From CAWEPK01 sp963835595 (GTDB lineage: Bacteria; Desulfobacterota; Syntrophorhabdia; Syntrophorhabdales; WCHB1-27), in the NCBI GenBank assembly GCA_963835595.1, contig CAWIGL010000003.1, forward strand, positions 124,001-188,000: a DNA stretch of 64,000 bases, given 5' to 3'. Positions 7,699 through 18,434 of the stretch are shown here, piece by piece. The position numbers were made by a program, and so were the translations under genes. Position 1 is the stretch's first letter. Each line of letters opens with the position of its first letter. A model generated the notes under the pieces. The model was not told the origin of the DNA. It searched no databases and saw only the letters and a program-made list of their open reading frames with translations.

Positions 7699-10489
7699 CT
7701 ATTTCTTCCGCGCTTTCTTTCCTTTCGCCGCCGCCTGGGCCTTCTTCGCCTTTTTTTCCTCTATCGCAGCCTGGGCCGCAGCCAGGCGGGCCACCGTCAC
7801 GCGGTAGGGCGAGCAGCTTACGTAGTCGAGGCCGGCCCTGTGGCAGAATTTCACCGAATAGGGCTCGCCCCCGTGCTCCCCGCAGATGCCTATCTTCAGC
7901 TTCGGACGTGTCTTCCTGCCGAGGCTCGACGCCCATCTCCACGAGCTTGCCCACCCCCGCCTCGTCGAGCCTCTGGAACGGGTCATAGTCGAGGATATCC
8001 ATCTCCACGTAAGGCCGCAGGAATACCCCGGCGTCGTCCCTGCTCATGCCGAAGGTCGTCTGGGTGAGGTCGTTCGTGCCGAAGGAGAAGAACTCGGCAA
8101 GCTCCGCGATGGCGTCCGCTGTGAGGGCGGCCCTGGGTATCTCGATCATGGTGCCGACCATGTACTCTACGGCCATCTTGCGCCTGGCGAATACCTCCTG
8201 GGCGACCCGGTCAACGACATCCTTTTGGAGGCGCAGCTCGCGCACGTCGCCGACCAGCGGTATCATGATCTCCGGCTTGACGTTCGTCCCCGATTTTTTC
8301 ACCTCGCAGGCGGCCTCGAATATGGCCCGCGCCTGCATCTCCGTGATCTCCGGGTAGAGGATGCCGAGCCGGCAGCCGCGCAGGCCGAGCATGGGGTTCG
8401 CCTCCTGGAGGCTCGCCACCTTGGAGGCGAGCCGCTCGTACGTTATCCCCATCTTCGCGGCTAGGTCTTTCAGCTCTTTCTCGCCGTGCGGCAGGAACTC
8501 GTGGAGCGGCGGGTCGAGGGTCCTTATCGTGACGGGCAGGCCGCCCATCACCCGGAAGAGGCCGGCGAAATCACCCCTCTGCATGGGCAGGAGCTTGGCG
8601 AGCGCCTTCTTGCGGCCTTCCAGGTCTTCCGCGACGATCATCTCCCGCACCGCGTCTATCCGCACGCCTTCGAAGAACATGTGCTCCGTCCTGCAAAGGC
8701 CGATGCCCTCCGCGCCGAAGGCGACGGCGACCTGCGCCTGCCCCGGCTGGTCCGCATTCGTCCTGATGCCGAGGCGCCTTGCGTCGTCGGCCCACTTCAT
8801 CAAAGACTCGAAGTCTTTGTAAATTTTCGACTCGGAGGGCTTCATCGTTTTTTCGACAAGGACGCGCAGCACCTCCGACGGTATGGTCTTGACTTCGCCT
8901 GCGAAGACCTCCCCCGTGCTGCCGTTCATCGAGATATAGTCGCCTTCCTTGATCGTCCTGCCCTTTATCTTTATCGTCTTGTCGCGGTAGCTGATGTCGA
9001 GCTCGCCGCACCCCGCTACGCAGACCTTGCCCATCTGCCGCGCCACGAGGGCCGCGTGGCTTGTCATGCCGCCCCGGCTCGTCAGTATACCCTGGGCCGC
9101 GTTCATGCCCCTGATGTCCTCGGGCGATGTCTCTATCCTGACGAGGGTGACGCGCTCGCCCCGGGCGGCCCAGCCTTCCGCGTCTTCCGCGTTGAAGACG
9201 ACCCGGCCCGTAGCCGCGCCAGGCCCCGCGTTGAGGCCCTTGGCGACGAGGCTGCCGTCCTTATACGCCTTCTGCACTTCTTTCGGGTCGAAGATGGGAC
9301 GGAGTATCTGGTTGAGGCCGTCGGGGCTGACCCGCATCAACGCCTCTTCCTTGTCGATGAGGCGCTCCCGCACCATATCGACGGCGATCTTGAACTCCGC
9401 GAAGGCCGTACGCTTGCCGTTCCTGGTCTGGAGCATCCAGAGCTTCCCGCGCTGGATCGTGAACTCGACGTCCTGCATGTCCCTGAAATGGCGCTCAAGG
9501 ATCGACCGTATCTTCAGGAGCTGCTTGTAGACCTTCGGCATCTCTTCTTCGAGGCAGGGCAGCTTCGCGTCGCCCCTCTGCGCCTTGTTTATGGGCTGCG
9601 GGGTCCTCGTCCCTGCGACTACGTCCTCGCCCTGCGCGTTGAGCAGGTACTCGCCCGTGAAGACGTTCGCCCCGGTGGACGGGTCGCGCGTGAACGCCAC
9701 ACCTGTCCCGGAATCCTGTCCTATGTTGCCGAAGACCATCGACTGGACGTTGACCGCCGTGCCCCATGAGGCGGGTATGTTGTTCAGCTTCCTGTAAGTG
9801 ATGGCCCGCGCGTTGTTCCATGACTGGAAGACTGCGCCGATTGCGCCCCACAACTGCTCGATCGGCTCTTCCGGGAAGCTCACGCCGAGCTTCTTCTTGA
9901 TGAGCGCCTTGAAGCGGCTGACGAGGTCCTTCAGGTCGTCTACCGTGAACTCGGTGTCGAGCTTGATGGAGCGCTCCTTCTTTTTCGCGTCGATGATCTC
10001 CTCGAACGGGTCCTCTTCTTCCTTGCTCTCAGGTTTCAGACCGAGGACGACATCGCCGTACATCGCGACGAAGCGGCGGTAGCAGTCCCAGGCGAACCAT
10101 TCGTTCCCCGTGAGCCTGGCAAGGCCCGCCAGGGTCTTTGCGTTCAGGCCGAGGTTGAGGACCGTATCCATCATGCCCGGCATGGAGGCCCTCGCGCCGG
10201 ACCTGATCGACAGAAGCAGCGGGTTCTTCGGGTCTCCGAAGCGCATCTTCATCTGCCCTTCCACGCGCTTAAGGCCGGCGAGCACTTCCTTCTCCAGCCC
10301 TTTCGGGAATTTCATCCCGCTTTCGTAGAAGAGGGTGCAGACCTCCGTCGTGATCGTGAAGCCCGGCGGCACGGGGATGCCGAGGTTGACCATCTCGGCG
10401 AGACCTGCGCCTTTCCCGCCGAGCAGGTTTCTGAGCTTTTCGCCGCCTTCGGCCTTCTTTCCCCCGAAAAAGTATACGTACTTAGCCAT
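7699..10489 (-). CDS. ppdK: Pyruvate, phosphate dikinase, with a frameshift near the C terminus
   Basis: Interconverts pyruvate, ATP and Pi with PEP, AMP and PPi; in anaerobes it feeds gluconeogenesis or conserves PPi energy. The N-terminal nucleotide domain starts GGKGAGLAEMVNLGIPVPPG. The swivelling phosphohistidine motif GGMTSHAAL has its His near residue 478. The frame breaks at 7921-7927 (GAGCCTC on the coding strand). Removing one C restores RKTRPKLKIGICGEHGGEP with the catalytic Cys (codon 7882-7884) and a Lys/Ala tail ending at 7699, giving about 929 residues. Without that correction the protein lacks its active-site Cys. It follows glyS by 35 bp, a gene order common in deltaproteobacteria. 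Confidence 0.95.
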
Positions 10490-10524
10490 GATTGATGACC
10501 TCCTTGGTCTACTTGAAAGCAGCC

Positions 10525-12607
10525 CTATCGCAGCTCTTCGACGCGGATCCTGTAAAAGTCCCCGAACTGCAAAAACATCTCCTTGATTTTCGTAAGGAGA
10601 CCGAGCCGGTTGTTCTTCAGGGCCTCGTCCTCCACCATGACGAATACCTTGTCGAAATATGCGTCTATCGTCTCCTTGAAGCCGACGAGGACGGCCAGGC
10701 CCTCCGCGTAGCGGCGTCCTTCCATCGCCGCCGCGAAGGCGTCCTTCCGCGTCTCGAAAAGCTCGTAAAGGTCGCGCTCCTCTTTTTCGGCGAAGAGCGC
10801 CGCATCGATCTTCTTTTCATCCTTCAGTGTCTTCGTGATGTTGTAGACCCTCTTGAAGCCGACGATGAGCCTGCGGAAGTCCTCTATCGACTCCTGCGTC
10901 TCAAGCGCCCGCAAGCGCAGGTACGCGTCGTATATGTCCGATGCGAGGGCGGGCAGGACGGCGCCGACAAACTCCTGGTTGTGCCCCTCCTCGATCATGA
11001 GGAACTTGAACCGCGTCGCGATGAATTCCGTCAGCGTCTCCTTCAGCGTCTCAAGGGACACCCTGCCGGCCACGCCCGAAAGCGCAGCGTACCCTTCTTC
11101 GATGAGGGCAGGAAGCGGCACGTGGTAGCCCTTGTCGATAAGTATCTTGATGCTGCCTATCGCCTGGCGGCGCAAGGCGAAGGGGTCGAGGTTGCCCGTA
11201 GGGGTGATGCCGACGGAAAAGAAGGCGATGAGTGAGTCCATCTTGTCGGACAAGGCCATGATTGCGCCAAGGGGGGTCTTCGGCAGCGTCGAGTCGGTCC
11301 CGGTCGGGAGATAGTGCTCCTCTATCGACCGGGCGACCTCAGGCTCTTCACCCTGGTGCTCGGCGTAGATCCTCCCCATAGCCCCCTGGAGGCTCAGGGA
11401 ACTCGCCCACCATGCGGGTGAGGAGGTCCGCCTTTATGAGCATCGCCGCCCTCTCGACTTGCGGCCTGAAGGTAAAGCCGAGCTGCGAGGCGAGCATGAG
11501 GCCGAGACGCGCAGTCCTTTCCGTCTTCTCCTTGAGGCTCCCCAGCTTCTTGTGGAACATGACCGCGTCGAGGCGGTCGTAGAGGACGTCGAGGCGCGTC
11601 GCCTTGTCCTCCTCGAAGAAGAACCGGGCGTCGGCAAGACGGGCGGCCAGCACCTTCTCGTTCCCCCGCACGACCTCGGCAGGGCTTGCCGGCACCGTGT
11701 TCGCGAAGAAGATGAAGGCGTTGACGAGCGTGCCGTCCTCGTTCTCAAGGGGGATGTAGCGCTGGTGGCCCTTCATCACGTTGACGAGCACGGGCTTGGG
11801 AAGCTCCAGGTAGTCGTCCGCGAACTTGCCCATCAGCCCGTACGGGTATTCGGTGATGTACATGATCTCTTCCAGCAGGGCCGGCCCGGCGACGCCCCGT
11901 GCGCCCGTTCGTTCCTCTATGGCGCGGATGTCGGCCGCCATCATCGACATGCGCTCGTTTTCGTCCACGACGACAAAGGCCGATCTCATCGCGTCCAGGT
12001 AGCCGGAAGGCGCCGCGACGACGGGGTCTTCCTGGGCGAGGAAGCGGTGGCCCTTCGAGACATTGCCGCTCGCAATGCCCGCCACATTGAAATGTATGAC
12101 CTCTTTGCCGAAAAGGGCGACGACCCAGTGGATGGGCCTGCCGAACTCGAAGCCGCCGTTGCCCCACCGCATCTTCTTCTGGAAGGGGACGCGCAGGATG
12201 GCGTCAGGCAGGAAGGCCGCGAGGGCTTCGGCCGTCTCCCTACCCGTCTCGACCTTCTCCACGCAGAGGAGCTCCGCCGATTCCTTCTTGCGGACCTTAA
12301 GCTCCGAGACATCGACGCCCTGGGAGCGCGCGAAGCCGGCGGCTGCGGGCGTAGGGTTGCCCTTCTCGTCGTAAGCGCGGGCGGCGGGCGGGCCGAATTT
12401 GACCGTGACCGTCTCTTTCTGTTTCTCCGCGACGTCGTCGATAACGACGGCTATGCGTCTCGGCGTGCCGAAGGCCCTCGCTTCGCCGCAGTCTATGCGC
12501 AGGCCGGCCAGGCCGTCCCTGATGAGCCGGGCAAGACCCTCTTTGGCGGGCGCTATGAAGCGCGCGGGCAGCTCCTCGCAGCCTATCTCAAGAAGAAGCT
12601 GTCTCAC
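10525..12607 (-). CDS. glyS: Glycyl-tRNA synthetase beta subunit, with a frameshift
   Basis: Beta subunit of the bacterial alpha2beta2 enzyme that charges tRNA-Gly. The start is a GTG overlapping the glyQ TGA (12604-12607), giving VRQLLLEIGCEELPARF, the canonical N terminus. The frame breaks at 11389-11395 after RMVGEFPE. Dropping one C in GAGCCTC restores LQGAMGRIYAEHQGEEPEVA and the protein runs to 10525, about 693 residues, the normal length. The C-terminal half carries the DALR-type anticodon-binding region. Either there is a sequence error or the essential gene is broken; the first is far more likely. Confidence 0.95.
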
Positions 12608-13488
12608 TGCGTCCCTCCCGCCGCGAGCAGTGGGAAGCCCATCTCCTGCCGCTTCTTTACGTAGACCTCGGCCGACAGCTTGGCGAGGTTCCTGACCCGG
12701 CCTATGTAGTTTGCCCGCTCCGTGACGGAGAGGGCGCCGCGCGCGTCGAGGACGTTGAAGGCGTGGGAGCACTTGAGGCAGAAATCGTATGCAGGGTAGA
12801 CCAACTCTCTTTCCTTGAGGAGCCTTTCCCCCTCCGCCTCGTATGCGTCGAAGAGCCTGCGGAGCATGGCGGCGTCCGCCTCTTCGAAGTTGTAGACGGA
12901 GTACTCCCTCTCCGGGCCAAGGTAGATGTCGCCGTAGAGGACCGACTCGTTCCACTTGATGCGGTAGACGCTGTCCACATCCTGTAGGTACATCGCGATG
13001 CGCTCTATGCCGTAAGTGATCTCCACGCTGATCGGCGAAAGGTCGATGCCGCCCGCCTGCTGAAAATATGTGAACTGCGTGATCTCCATGCCGTCGAGCC
13101 AGACCTCCCAGCCGAGGCCCCACGCGCCGAGCGTCGGAGACTCCCAGTCGTCCTCGACGAAGCGTATGTCGTGGTAGGCCGGGTCGATGCCGAGGCCCAC
13201 GAGGCTCGACAGGTATATGTCCTGGATGTCGAGAGGGGAGGGCTTCATGATGACCTGGAACTGGTAGTAATGCTGGAGCCTGTTCGGGTTCTCCCCGTAG
13301 CGGCCGTCCGTCGGCCTTCTGGACGGCTGCACGTAAGCGGTCTTCCACGGCTCAGGCCCGAGGACGCGCAGGAACGTGGCCGGGTGGAAGGTGCCCGCGC
13401 CCACCTCCATGTCGTATGGCTGGTGGAGCACGCAGCCCCGGCCTGCCCAGAATTTTTGAAGCTCCAGTATAAGGTGCTGGAAGTACAT
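12604..13488 (-). CDS. glyQ: Glycyl-tRNA synthetase alpha subunit
   Basis: Class II catalytic subunit of the heterotetrameric glycyl-tRNA synthetase. 294 residues from the ATG at 13488, beginning MYFQHLILELQKFWAGRGC, the conserved start. An in-frame upstream extension of the reading frame is not homologous and is excluded. Motifs include QPYDMEVGAGTFHPATFLR, the DGRYGENPNR motif 2 region and EITYGIERIAMYLQ. It starts 3 bp after recO and overlaps glyS by 4 bp. Confidence 0.97.
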   Translation of the reverse strand: MYFQHLILELQKFWAGRGCVLHQPYDMEVGAGTFHPATFLRVLGPEPWKTAYVQPSRRPTDGRYGENPNRLQHYYQFQVIMKPSPLDIQDIYLSSLVGLGIDPAYHDIRFVEDDWESPTLGAWGLGWEVWLDGMEITQFTYFQQAGGIDLSPISVEITYGIERIAMYLQDVDSVYRIKWNESVLYGDIYLGPEREYSVYNFEEADAAMLRRLFDAYEAEGERLLKERELVYPAYDFCLKCSHAFNVLDARGALSVTERANYIGRVRNLAKLSAEVYVKKRQEMGFPLLAAGGTQ

Positions 13489-13490
13489 AG

Positions 13491-14234
13491 TCAGTCCGCC
13501 ACCCCTCTCAAAAGCCTGTAAGACTTGAATTCGACGTTCAGGTGGTAGTACATGAACGCCTCCATCAGCTCCCTCGCGGGGCGCTCGAAGCCGGCAGCGC
13601 CGGCGCCTTCGCCGTCCGGGGCTTCCGTCAGGGCTGCGAGCCTCGCAAAAAGACCCGGAGGATACGCCCTGTGCGGCAGCGACCGCGCGCACGACGGGCA
13701 GACCACCCCGCCCCTCTCGTTGGAAAAGGACGTCGCGTCGTCCGCCTGCACGTCTTTCCCGCATTGGATACATGTCCTGAAGTTCGGCATGTACCCCAGG
13801 TGATGGAGCATCCGAAGTTGATAATATAGTATACGGAAGTAAGAAAATTCAAGACTCTTGACGCTTTCCAGCCCTTCCAGGAGCACCCCGTAGAGCGCCT
13901 CGTTCCGCTCCTTCTCCCTGGTCAGCTTGTCCGCGAACTCGGCGAAGAAGCTGGCGATGCACATTTTTTTGAAGCTCGACTCGATGCCGGCATTCGCTGC
14001 AAGCAGGTCCGCGTTCTCGATGCGCACGAGGCTTACGCCCGGCTTCTCGAAGTACTCGATGTTTACGCGGTTGAAAAGCTCCAGAGTGTTCATGAACCTC
14101 TTCTGGCTCTTCCTGCCCCCTTTGGCGATGCCGGAGAGCTTGCCGGCGCCGAGGGTCAGGAAGCGGATGATCCTGTCGGATTCTCCGAACACCCGGCTTG
14201 AGAGGATTATTGCCTGGTCCTTGTGGAGAGCCAT
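13491..14234 (-). CDS. recO: DNA repair protein RecO
   Basis: RecF-pathway mediator that helps load RecA on SSB-coated DNA. 247 residues: an N-terminal OB fold (DQAIILSSRVFGESDRIIRFLT), a helical middle, and a zinc finger near the C-terminal third (CIQCGKD and CPSC, 19-20 residues apart). It lies 7 bp after lolA and 2 bp before glyQ in the same operon. Confidence 0.95.
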   Translation of the reverse strand: MALHKDQAIILSSRVFGESDRIIRFLTLGAGKLSGIAKGGRKSQKRFMNTLELFNRVNIEYFEKPGVSLVRIENADLLAANAGIESSFKKMCIASFFAEFADKLTREKERNEALYGVLLEGLESVKSLEFSYFRILYYQLRMLHHLGYMPNFRTCIQCGKDVQADDATSFSNERGGVVCPSCARSLPHRAYPPGLFARLAALTEAPDGEGAGAAGFERPARELMEAFMYYHLNVEFKSYRLLRGVAD

Positions 14235-14241
14235 ATACGTA

Positions 14242-14916
14242 TTATTCTGTCCCGGGATGCCTCGTCGCCCTGTCGCCGTGGGAGTCGATCACCTCCCTCC
14301 CGTCCGGCTTGAAGACGAAAAGGCTGTCGGGCAGGGGCGCGCCCACCTTGACGGCGGAGAACTCGATGATATTGACGTTCCCCGTTATCTCGACGATCTT
14401 GATCCGCTTCACGATCCCTTTGGCATCGACCCAGACGCGGGCGGACTGCAACATGCCTTCCTTCCTGGGCAAAAGGTCGAGGGCCTCCATGTCGTCTTCC
14501 CTGGACGACCCTTTGAGCGTAAAGACCGAATCGAGCCTGGCCACGTCGTCAACGAGGTCTAGGAAGCTGCCTTCCATCTTCTGCCTGTCCACTTTGTCCT
14601 TCGTGACGTAAGGCTTGTCGGCCTCCGCCTGCCAGACGGCAGAGCCGTCGTACAGGAATATCTTCTCCTTCGGCGTTGTATACCGCCAGAGGAAGCCCTT
14701 ACCGCGCTTGTAGAAGAAGTCCCCCTCCATCTGCCTCTGCCTTTTGAGGGCAGTAAGGAATATCTGCTGGTGGAAATGCGCCTCGACCGTGTTTATCCCG
14801 CTGTATGTCTTTTTCAAGCTGTCGAGCGTCTCGGCGCGGAGCGCGCCTGCGCCGAAAAATAAAATGCATAAAAGGCAGGCCGCTGCGAAGGCCGCCTTCG
14901 GCGTCGCTCTCATCAT
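14242..14916 (-). CDS. lolA: Outer-membrane lipoprotein carrier protein LolA
   Basis: Periplasmic chaperone that shuttles lipoproteins from LolCDE to the outer membrane. 224 residues with a Sec signal peptide (AAFAAACLLCILFFGAGALRA, cleavage near residue 28) and the LolA fold signature: INTVEAHFHQQ, MEGDFFYKRGKGFLWRYTTP and FLYDGSAVWQ. Its presence shows that the organism has a Gram-negative envelope. It overlaps the ftsK stop by 4 bp (ATGA), as in many proteobacteria. Confidence 0.93.
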   Translation of the reverse strand: MMRATPKAAFAAACLLCILFFGAGALRAETLDSLKKTYSGINTVEAHFHQQIFLTALKRQRQMEGDFFYKRGKGFLWRYTTPKEKIFLYDGSAVWQAEADKPYVTKDKVDRQKMEGSFLDLVDDVARLDSVFTLKGSSREDDMEALDLLPRKEGMLQSARVWVDAKGIVKRIKIVEITGNVNIIEFSAVKVGAPLPDSLFVFKPDGREVIDSHGDRATRHPGTE

Positions 14917-16961
14917 CGCTTCAAAACCTCCCTCGGCTTGATCCCCGTGGACGGGCCGACCACGCCCTCCCGCTCCATCCGCTCGACGATCCGCGCGGCG
15001 CGGTTGTATCCTATCCTGAACCGCCGCTGTATCATGCTTATCGACGCCTCGCCTCTCTCGAAGACGAACCTGACCGCCTCCTCGTATTTTTCGTCGCTCA
15101 GCTCCTCGCCTTCATCCTCGCCTTCTTCGGGCGCCTCCAGTATCTCCTCGTTGTACTGTGGCAGCCCCTGGTTCTTGAGGAACTCGACGATCCGCTTGAT
15201 CTCCCCCTCCGAGACGAAAGGCCCGTGGATGCGCTGGACCCTGCCGTAGCCCGGGCTCATGAAGAGCATGTCGCCGGACCCCAGCAGGCTCTCGCCGCCG
15301 TTCATGTCGAGGATCGTCCGGGAATCGACCTTCGAGGTGACCTGGAAGGAGATGCGGGCGGGGAAGTTGGCCTTGATGATGCCCGTGAGGACATCGACGG
15401 AGGGCCGCTGCGTGGCGAGTATCAGGTGTATGCCGGAGGCGCGCGCCATCTGGGCGAGTCTCGCTATATACTCCTCGACTTCCCTGGAAGAGACCATCAT
15501 CAGGTCGGCAAGCTCGTCGATCACTACGACGATGTAAGGAAGCGGCTCGTCGCCGTCTTCCTTGTGCGTCCTCTGGTTGAATTTCTCGATGTTCCGCACG
15601 CCCTTCTCGGCCATGACCTGGTAGCGCCGCTCCATCTCGTCAATCAGCCACCGGAGGGCCGTCTTCGCCTTCTTGGCGTCCGTGATGACGGGGAGCAGGA
15701 GGTGGGCAATCCCGTCATAGAATGAAAGCTCCAGCATCTTCAGGTCGATCATCATGAAGCGGACGGAAAGGGGCGTCGCCTTGAAAAGTATGCTGCATAT
15801 CATCGTGTTCAGGGAGACGCTCTTGCCGGACCCCGTCGAGCCTGCGACCAGGAGGTGGGGCATCCTCGCCAGGTCTGCCGTGAAGGGCTCGCCTGCTATC
15901 GTCTTTCCGAGGGCCAGGGTGAGGAGGCCCTTAGCGCCGGAGAACGCGTCGGACTCGATGATCTCCCGCAGGTAGACCATCTGGCGCGTCTTGTTCGGTA
16001 TCTCGATGCCGACGACGGCCTTTCCCGGTATGGGCGCGATGATCCTTATGGAGACGGCGGAGAGCGCCATAGCGAGGTCGTCCGACAGGTTCGCGATGCG
16101 GCTCACCTTGATGCCCGCGGCAGGCTCGAACTCGTACATCGTGATGACGGGGCCGGGCCTGACCTCCAGCACGCGGCCGTCTACGCCGTAGTCTTTGAGC
16201 TTTTTTTCGAGTATCCGCGCGTTGAGGTGGGCGCTCTCCTTATCGACCTTGATCTCTTTTTTTTCGACGGGGTCGAGGAGCGCAACGGGCGGCAGCTTGT
16301 ACGGGCCGATGTCCTTCAGGAACTCGAAAGGCTCCTGGACGGGCTTCCTTTCCTTCCGCTCCTTCTCTTCCTTCTTTTCTTCTGCGCCTTCCGCGATTAC
16401 CTTAGGGGGCTTAGGAGGCGGCGCCTCGGCCCTTTTCCTGGCCAAGAGCGCGCCTGCGATGGAGAAAAGGGGCGCCTGGGCGATGAGGAAGAGGGATATG
16501 AGGAAGAGGACAATGGAGAGCAGCAGGCTCCCGAAATAGCTGAAGGCGTGGAGCAGGCCGCGGCCAAGCAGGTCCCCCACGAAGCCGGAGAAGGGGATGG
16601 CTACGCCCCTCACGTGGACGGGCCCGATGGTGACCTGAAAGAGGGACGACAAAGAGAAGAAGAGCAGGATAAAGCCGGCAGCGAGGACGGGCAGGCGGGC
16701 GACCGCTTTTTTGCGCAGGAAAAGCACGGAGAAGGTGAGGACGAAGCCGCAGATGGCGTAGCTCATGATGCCGAAAAGCTGGACGAGGAAGTCGGACGTA
16801 TAGGAGCCGGCCCTCCCGCAGAAGTTCCTCACCGCTCCACGGGCCGCCACGCTGTTGAGCGACGGGTCGAAGGGATAATAAGAGATCAGGCTGACGAAGA
16901 CGAAAAGGAAGAGACCGGCCAGCCCTACGCCGATGATCTCTTTCTTCAGCTCGTCAGACAT
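14913..16961 (-). CDS. ftsK: DNA translocase FtsK
   Basis: Septal DNA pump that clears the chromosome terminus and activates Xer recombination. 682 residues: four membrane segments within the first 170, a short Pro/Lys/Glu-rich linker (about 175-225, much shorter than in E. coli), then the motor with HLLVAGSTGSGKSVSLN (Walker A, near residue 385) and the Walker B-type VVVIDELADLMM. A winged-helix gamma domain (about 615-682; EGEELSDEKYEEAVRFV, SMIQRRFRIGYNRAARIVE) reads polar KOPS sites. It overlaps plsC by 8 bp and lolA by 4 bp. Confidence 0.96.
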   Translation of the reverse strand: MSDELKKEIIGVGLAGLFLFVFVSLISYYPFDPSLNSVAARGAVRNFCGRAGSYTSDFLVQLFGIMSYAICGFVLTFSVLFLRKKAVARLPVLAAGFILLFFSLSSLFQVTIGPVHVRGVAIPFSGFVGDLLGRGLLHAFSYFGSLLLSIVLFLISLFLIAQAPLFSIAGALLARKRAEAPPPKPPKVIAEGAEEKKEEKERKERKPVQEPFEFLKDIGPYKLPPVALLDPVEKKEIKVDKESAHLNARILEKKLKDYGVDGRVLEVRPGPVITMYEFEPAAGIKVSRIANLSDDLAMALSAVSIRIIAPIPGKAVVGIEIPNKTRQMVYLREIIESDAFSGAKGLLTLALGKTIAGEPFTADLARMPHLLVAGSTGSGKSVSLNTMICSILFKATPLSVRFMMIDLKMLELSFYDGIAHLLLPVITDAKKAKTALRWLIDEMERRYQVMAEKGVRNIEKFNQRTHKEDGDEPLPYIVVVIDELADLMMVSSREVEEYIARLAQMARASGIHLILATQRPSVDVLTGIIKANFPARISFQVTSKVDSRTILDMNGGESLLGSGDMLFMSPGYGRVQRIHGPFVSEGEIKRIVEFLKNQGLPQYNEEILEAPEEGEDEGEELSDEKYEEAVRFVFERGEASISMIQRRFRIGYNRAARIVERMEREGVVGPSTGIKPREVLKR

Positions 16962-17655
16962 CGTTCTTCAAGCCCTCTATCGACCTGCGGACCGCTTCCA
17001 TCAGCTCCGCCTTATATGATAAACCTTTTCCTTCTATCGGTATAGGTTTTCCGATGCGTATCTGGACGCGCCCGCCGGCGCGGGGCACCGCGTGTCCCGG
17101 CGGCTGGAGGGCGTTCGTGCCGACGATCGCCAGCGGCACGACGGGCGCGGCGGCGCGCGCGGCCAGAGAGAATGCGCCCTTCATGAACGGCAGGAGGCTG
17201 CCGTCTTTGCTCCTCGTCCCCTCCGGGAAGATGAGGACGCTCGCGCCCCCTGCGAGCTTCGATACGGCCTCCTCGATGGCCTTCAGGGCCTCCCTGGGGT
17301 TCTCCCTGTCGATGCTGATGTAGCCCGCCTTCTTTATCGCCCACCCGAAAAAGGGGATGCGGAATAGCTCGCGCTTTGCGACGAACTTGAAGGGCAGGGG
17401 CATGGTGGCAAGCAGGACGGGGATGTCGAGGCCGCTTTGGTGGTTCGGCATGAAAAGGAAGGGGGGCGCGGCGAGCGATTCCACGCCTTCGAGGGAGACG
17501 GCGACGCCCGCGCACAAAAGCGAGATCCGCGCCCAGAGCCGGGCGATGGCGTGCACGCGCTCGCCTTTCCGGTCGAAGGGCGCTATCGCGAGGGCGATGA
17601 GAGCGAGGAAGATCGTCGTGAAAACGAGGTTCAGCCAGGAAAGGAGGCGTCTCAT
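16954..17655 (-). CDS. plsC: 1-acyl-sn-glycerol-3-phosphate acyltransferase
   Basis: Adds the second acyl chain to lysophosphatidic acid in phospholipid synthesis at the inner membrane. 233 residues, an N-terminal hydrophobic anchor (residues 5-26), the catalytic motif NHQSGLD at 71-77 (NHxxxxD), and FPEGTRSKDG in the glycerol-phosphate binding region near 144. It overlaps the cooC stop by 4 bp, so it is translated from the same message. Confidence 0.93.
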   Translation of the reverse strand: MRRLLSWLNLVFTTIFLALIALAIAPFDRKGERVHAIARLWARISLLCAGVAVSLEGVESLAAPPFLFMPNHQSGLDIPVLLATMPLPFKFVAKRELFRIPFFGWAIKKAGYISIDRENPREALKAIEEAVSKLAGGASVLIFPEGTRSKDGSLLPFMKGAFSLAARAAAPVVPLAIVGTNALQPPGHAVPRAGGRVQIRIGKPIPIEGKGLSYKAELMEAVRRSIEGLKNDV

Positions 17656-18428
17656 GCCGCCGCTTGTTCGAAGGCCGCTATGATCTTTTCCACCTCGGCC
17701 CTGATCGCAGGGTCCGTATCGTATGGCGAGACGCCCATTTTGTCCGCCTCGAGCACCTTCTCGTTGTAGCTCATCGAGCCGAGAAGGGGGATGTCGGCCA
17801 GGTGCTCCCTCACCATTGCGAGGTCCGCATCGCTCGCCACCTTGTTCGCCACAACGTAAACCCTCTTGATGCCGAGGTCGGCGGCCAGCGTCTTCACCTG
17901 GCGCGCCGTCTGGAAGCTCCGCCTGCCCGGCTCGACCACGACGATGAGGGCGTCCATGTAAGCGGTGGTCCCCCTGCCGAGGTGCTCAAGCCCCGCCTCC
18001 ATATCGACGATGAGGTACTCCTCCCTCTCGACGAAGGCATGGGCGAGCAGGCTCTTCAGCACTACGTTCTCAGGGCAGAAGCAGCCGCCGCCGCCCTGTG
18101 GGATGGTGCCGAGGACCATCAGCTTGACGCCTTCCCTGGACAGGGAGAAGCGGTCGGGCAGGTCGTCCACCTGCGGGTTGAGCTTGAAGTACGCCCCGTA
18201 CGAGCCTTTGGCCGCGCCGGTGCGCTCTTCGATAAGCTCGCGCATCTGGGCGAGGGGCTTCATCCGCTGGACGTCTTCGGCGGGGATGCCGACTGCGCTC
18301 GCGAGGTTTGCGTCAGGGTCGGCGTCGATGGCGAGCACCTTGTGGCCCTGCGCGGCGAGCACCCTCGCCATGACGCCCGCCAGCGTCGTCTTCCCGACGC
18401 CGCCTTTTCCCGACACCGCCACTTTCAT
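17652..18428 (-). CDS. cooC: CO dehydrogenase maturation ATPase CooC
   Basis: MinD/ParA-type ATPase that delivers nickel to carbon monoxide dehydrogenase. 258 residues from the ATG at 18428: MKVAVSGKGGVGKTTLAG carries the deviant Walker A, IDADPDANLA follows, and the signature GGGGCFCPENVVLK contains the CxC Ni-binding pair. No CODH gene lies in this window. An ATG two codons upstream (18434) is possible, but a promoter at 18435-18463 places the transcript start at about 18428, which suggests leaderless translation from MKVAV. It is the first gene of the cooC-plsC-ftsK-lolA-recO-glyQ-glyS-ppdK-queH group. Confidence 0.92.
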   Translation of the reverse strand: MKVAVSGKGGVGKTTLAGVMARVLAAQGHKVLAIDADPDANLASAVGIPAEDVQRMKPLAQMRELIEERTGAAKGSYGAYFKLNPQVDDLPDRFSLSREGVKLMVLGTIPQGGGGCFCPENVVLKSLLAHAFVEREEYLIVDMEAGLEHLGRGTTAYMDALIVVVEPGRRSFQTARQVKTLAADLGIKRVYVVANKVASDADLAMVREHLADIPLLGSMSYNEKVLEADKMGVSPYDTDPAIRAEVEKIIAAFEQAAA

Positions 18429-18434
18429 GTTCAA

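Noticed and set aside
8486..9769. A 427-codon open frame opposite ppdK
   Set aside because: Lies within a conserved enzyme gene on the other strand and has no recognisable domain; a GC-rich shadow.
14805..17045. Long plus-strand frames opposite ftsK and lolA
   Set aside because: Same reasoning: antisense to conserved genes, odd composition, no start signals.
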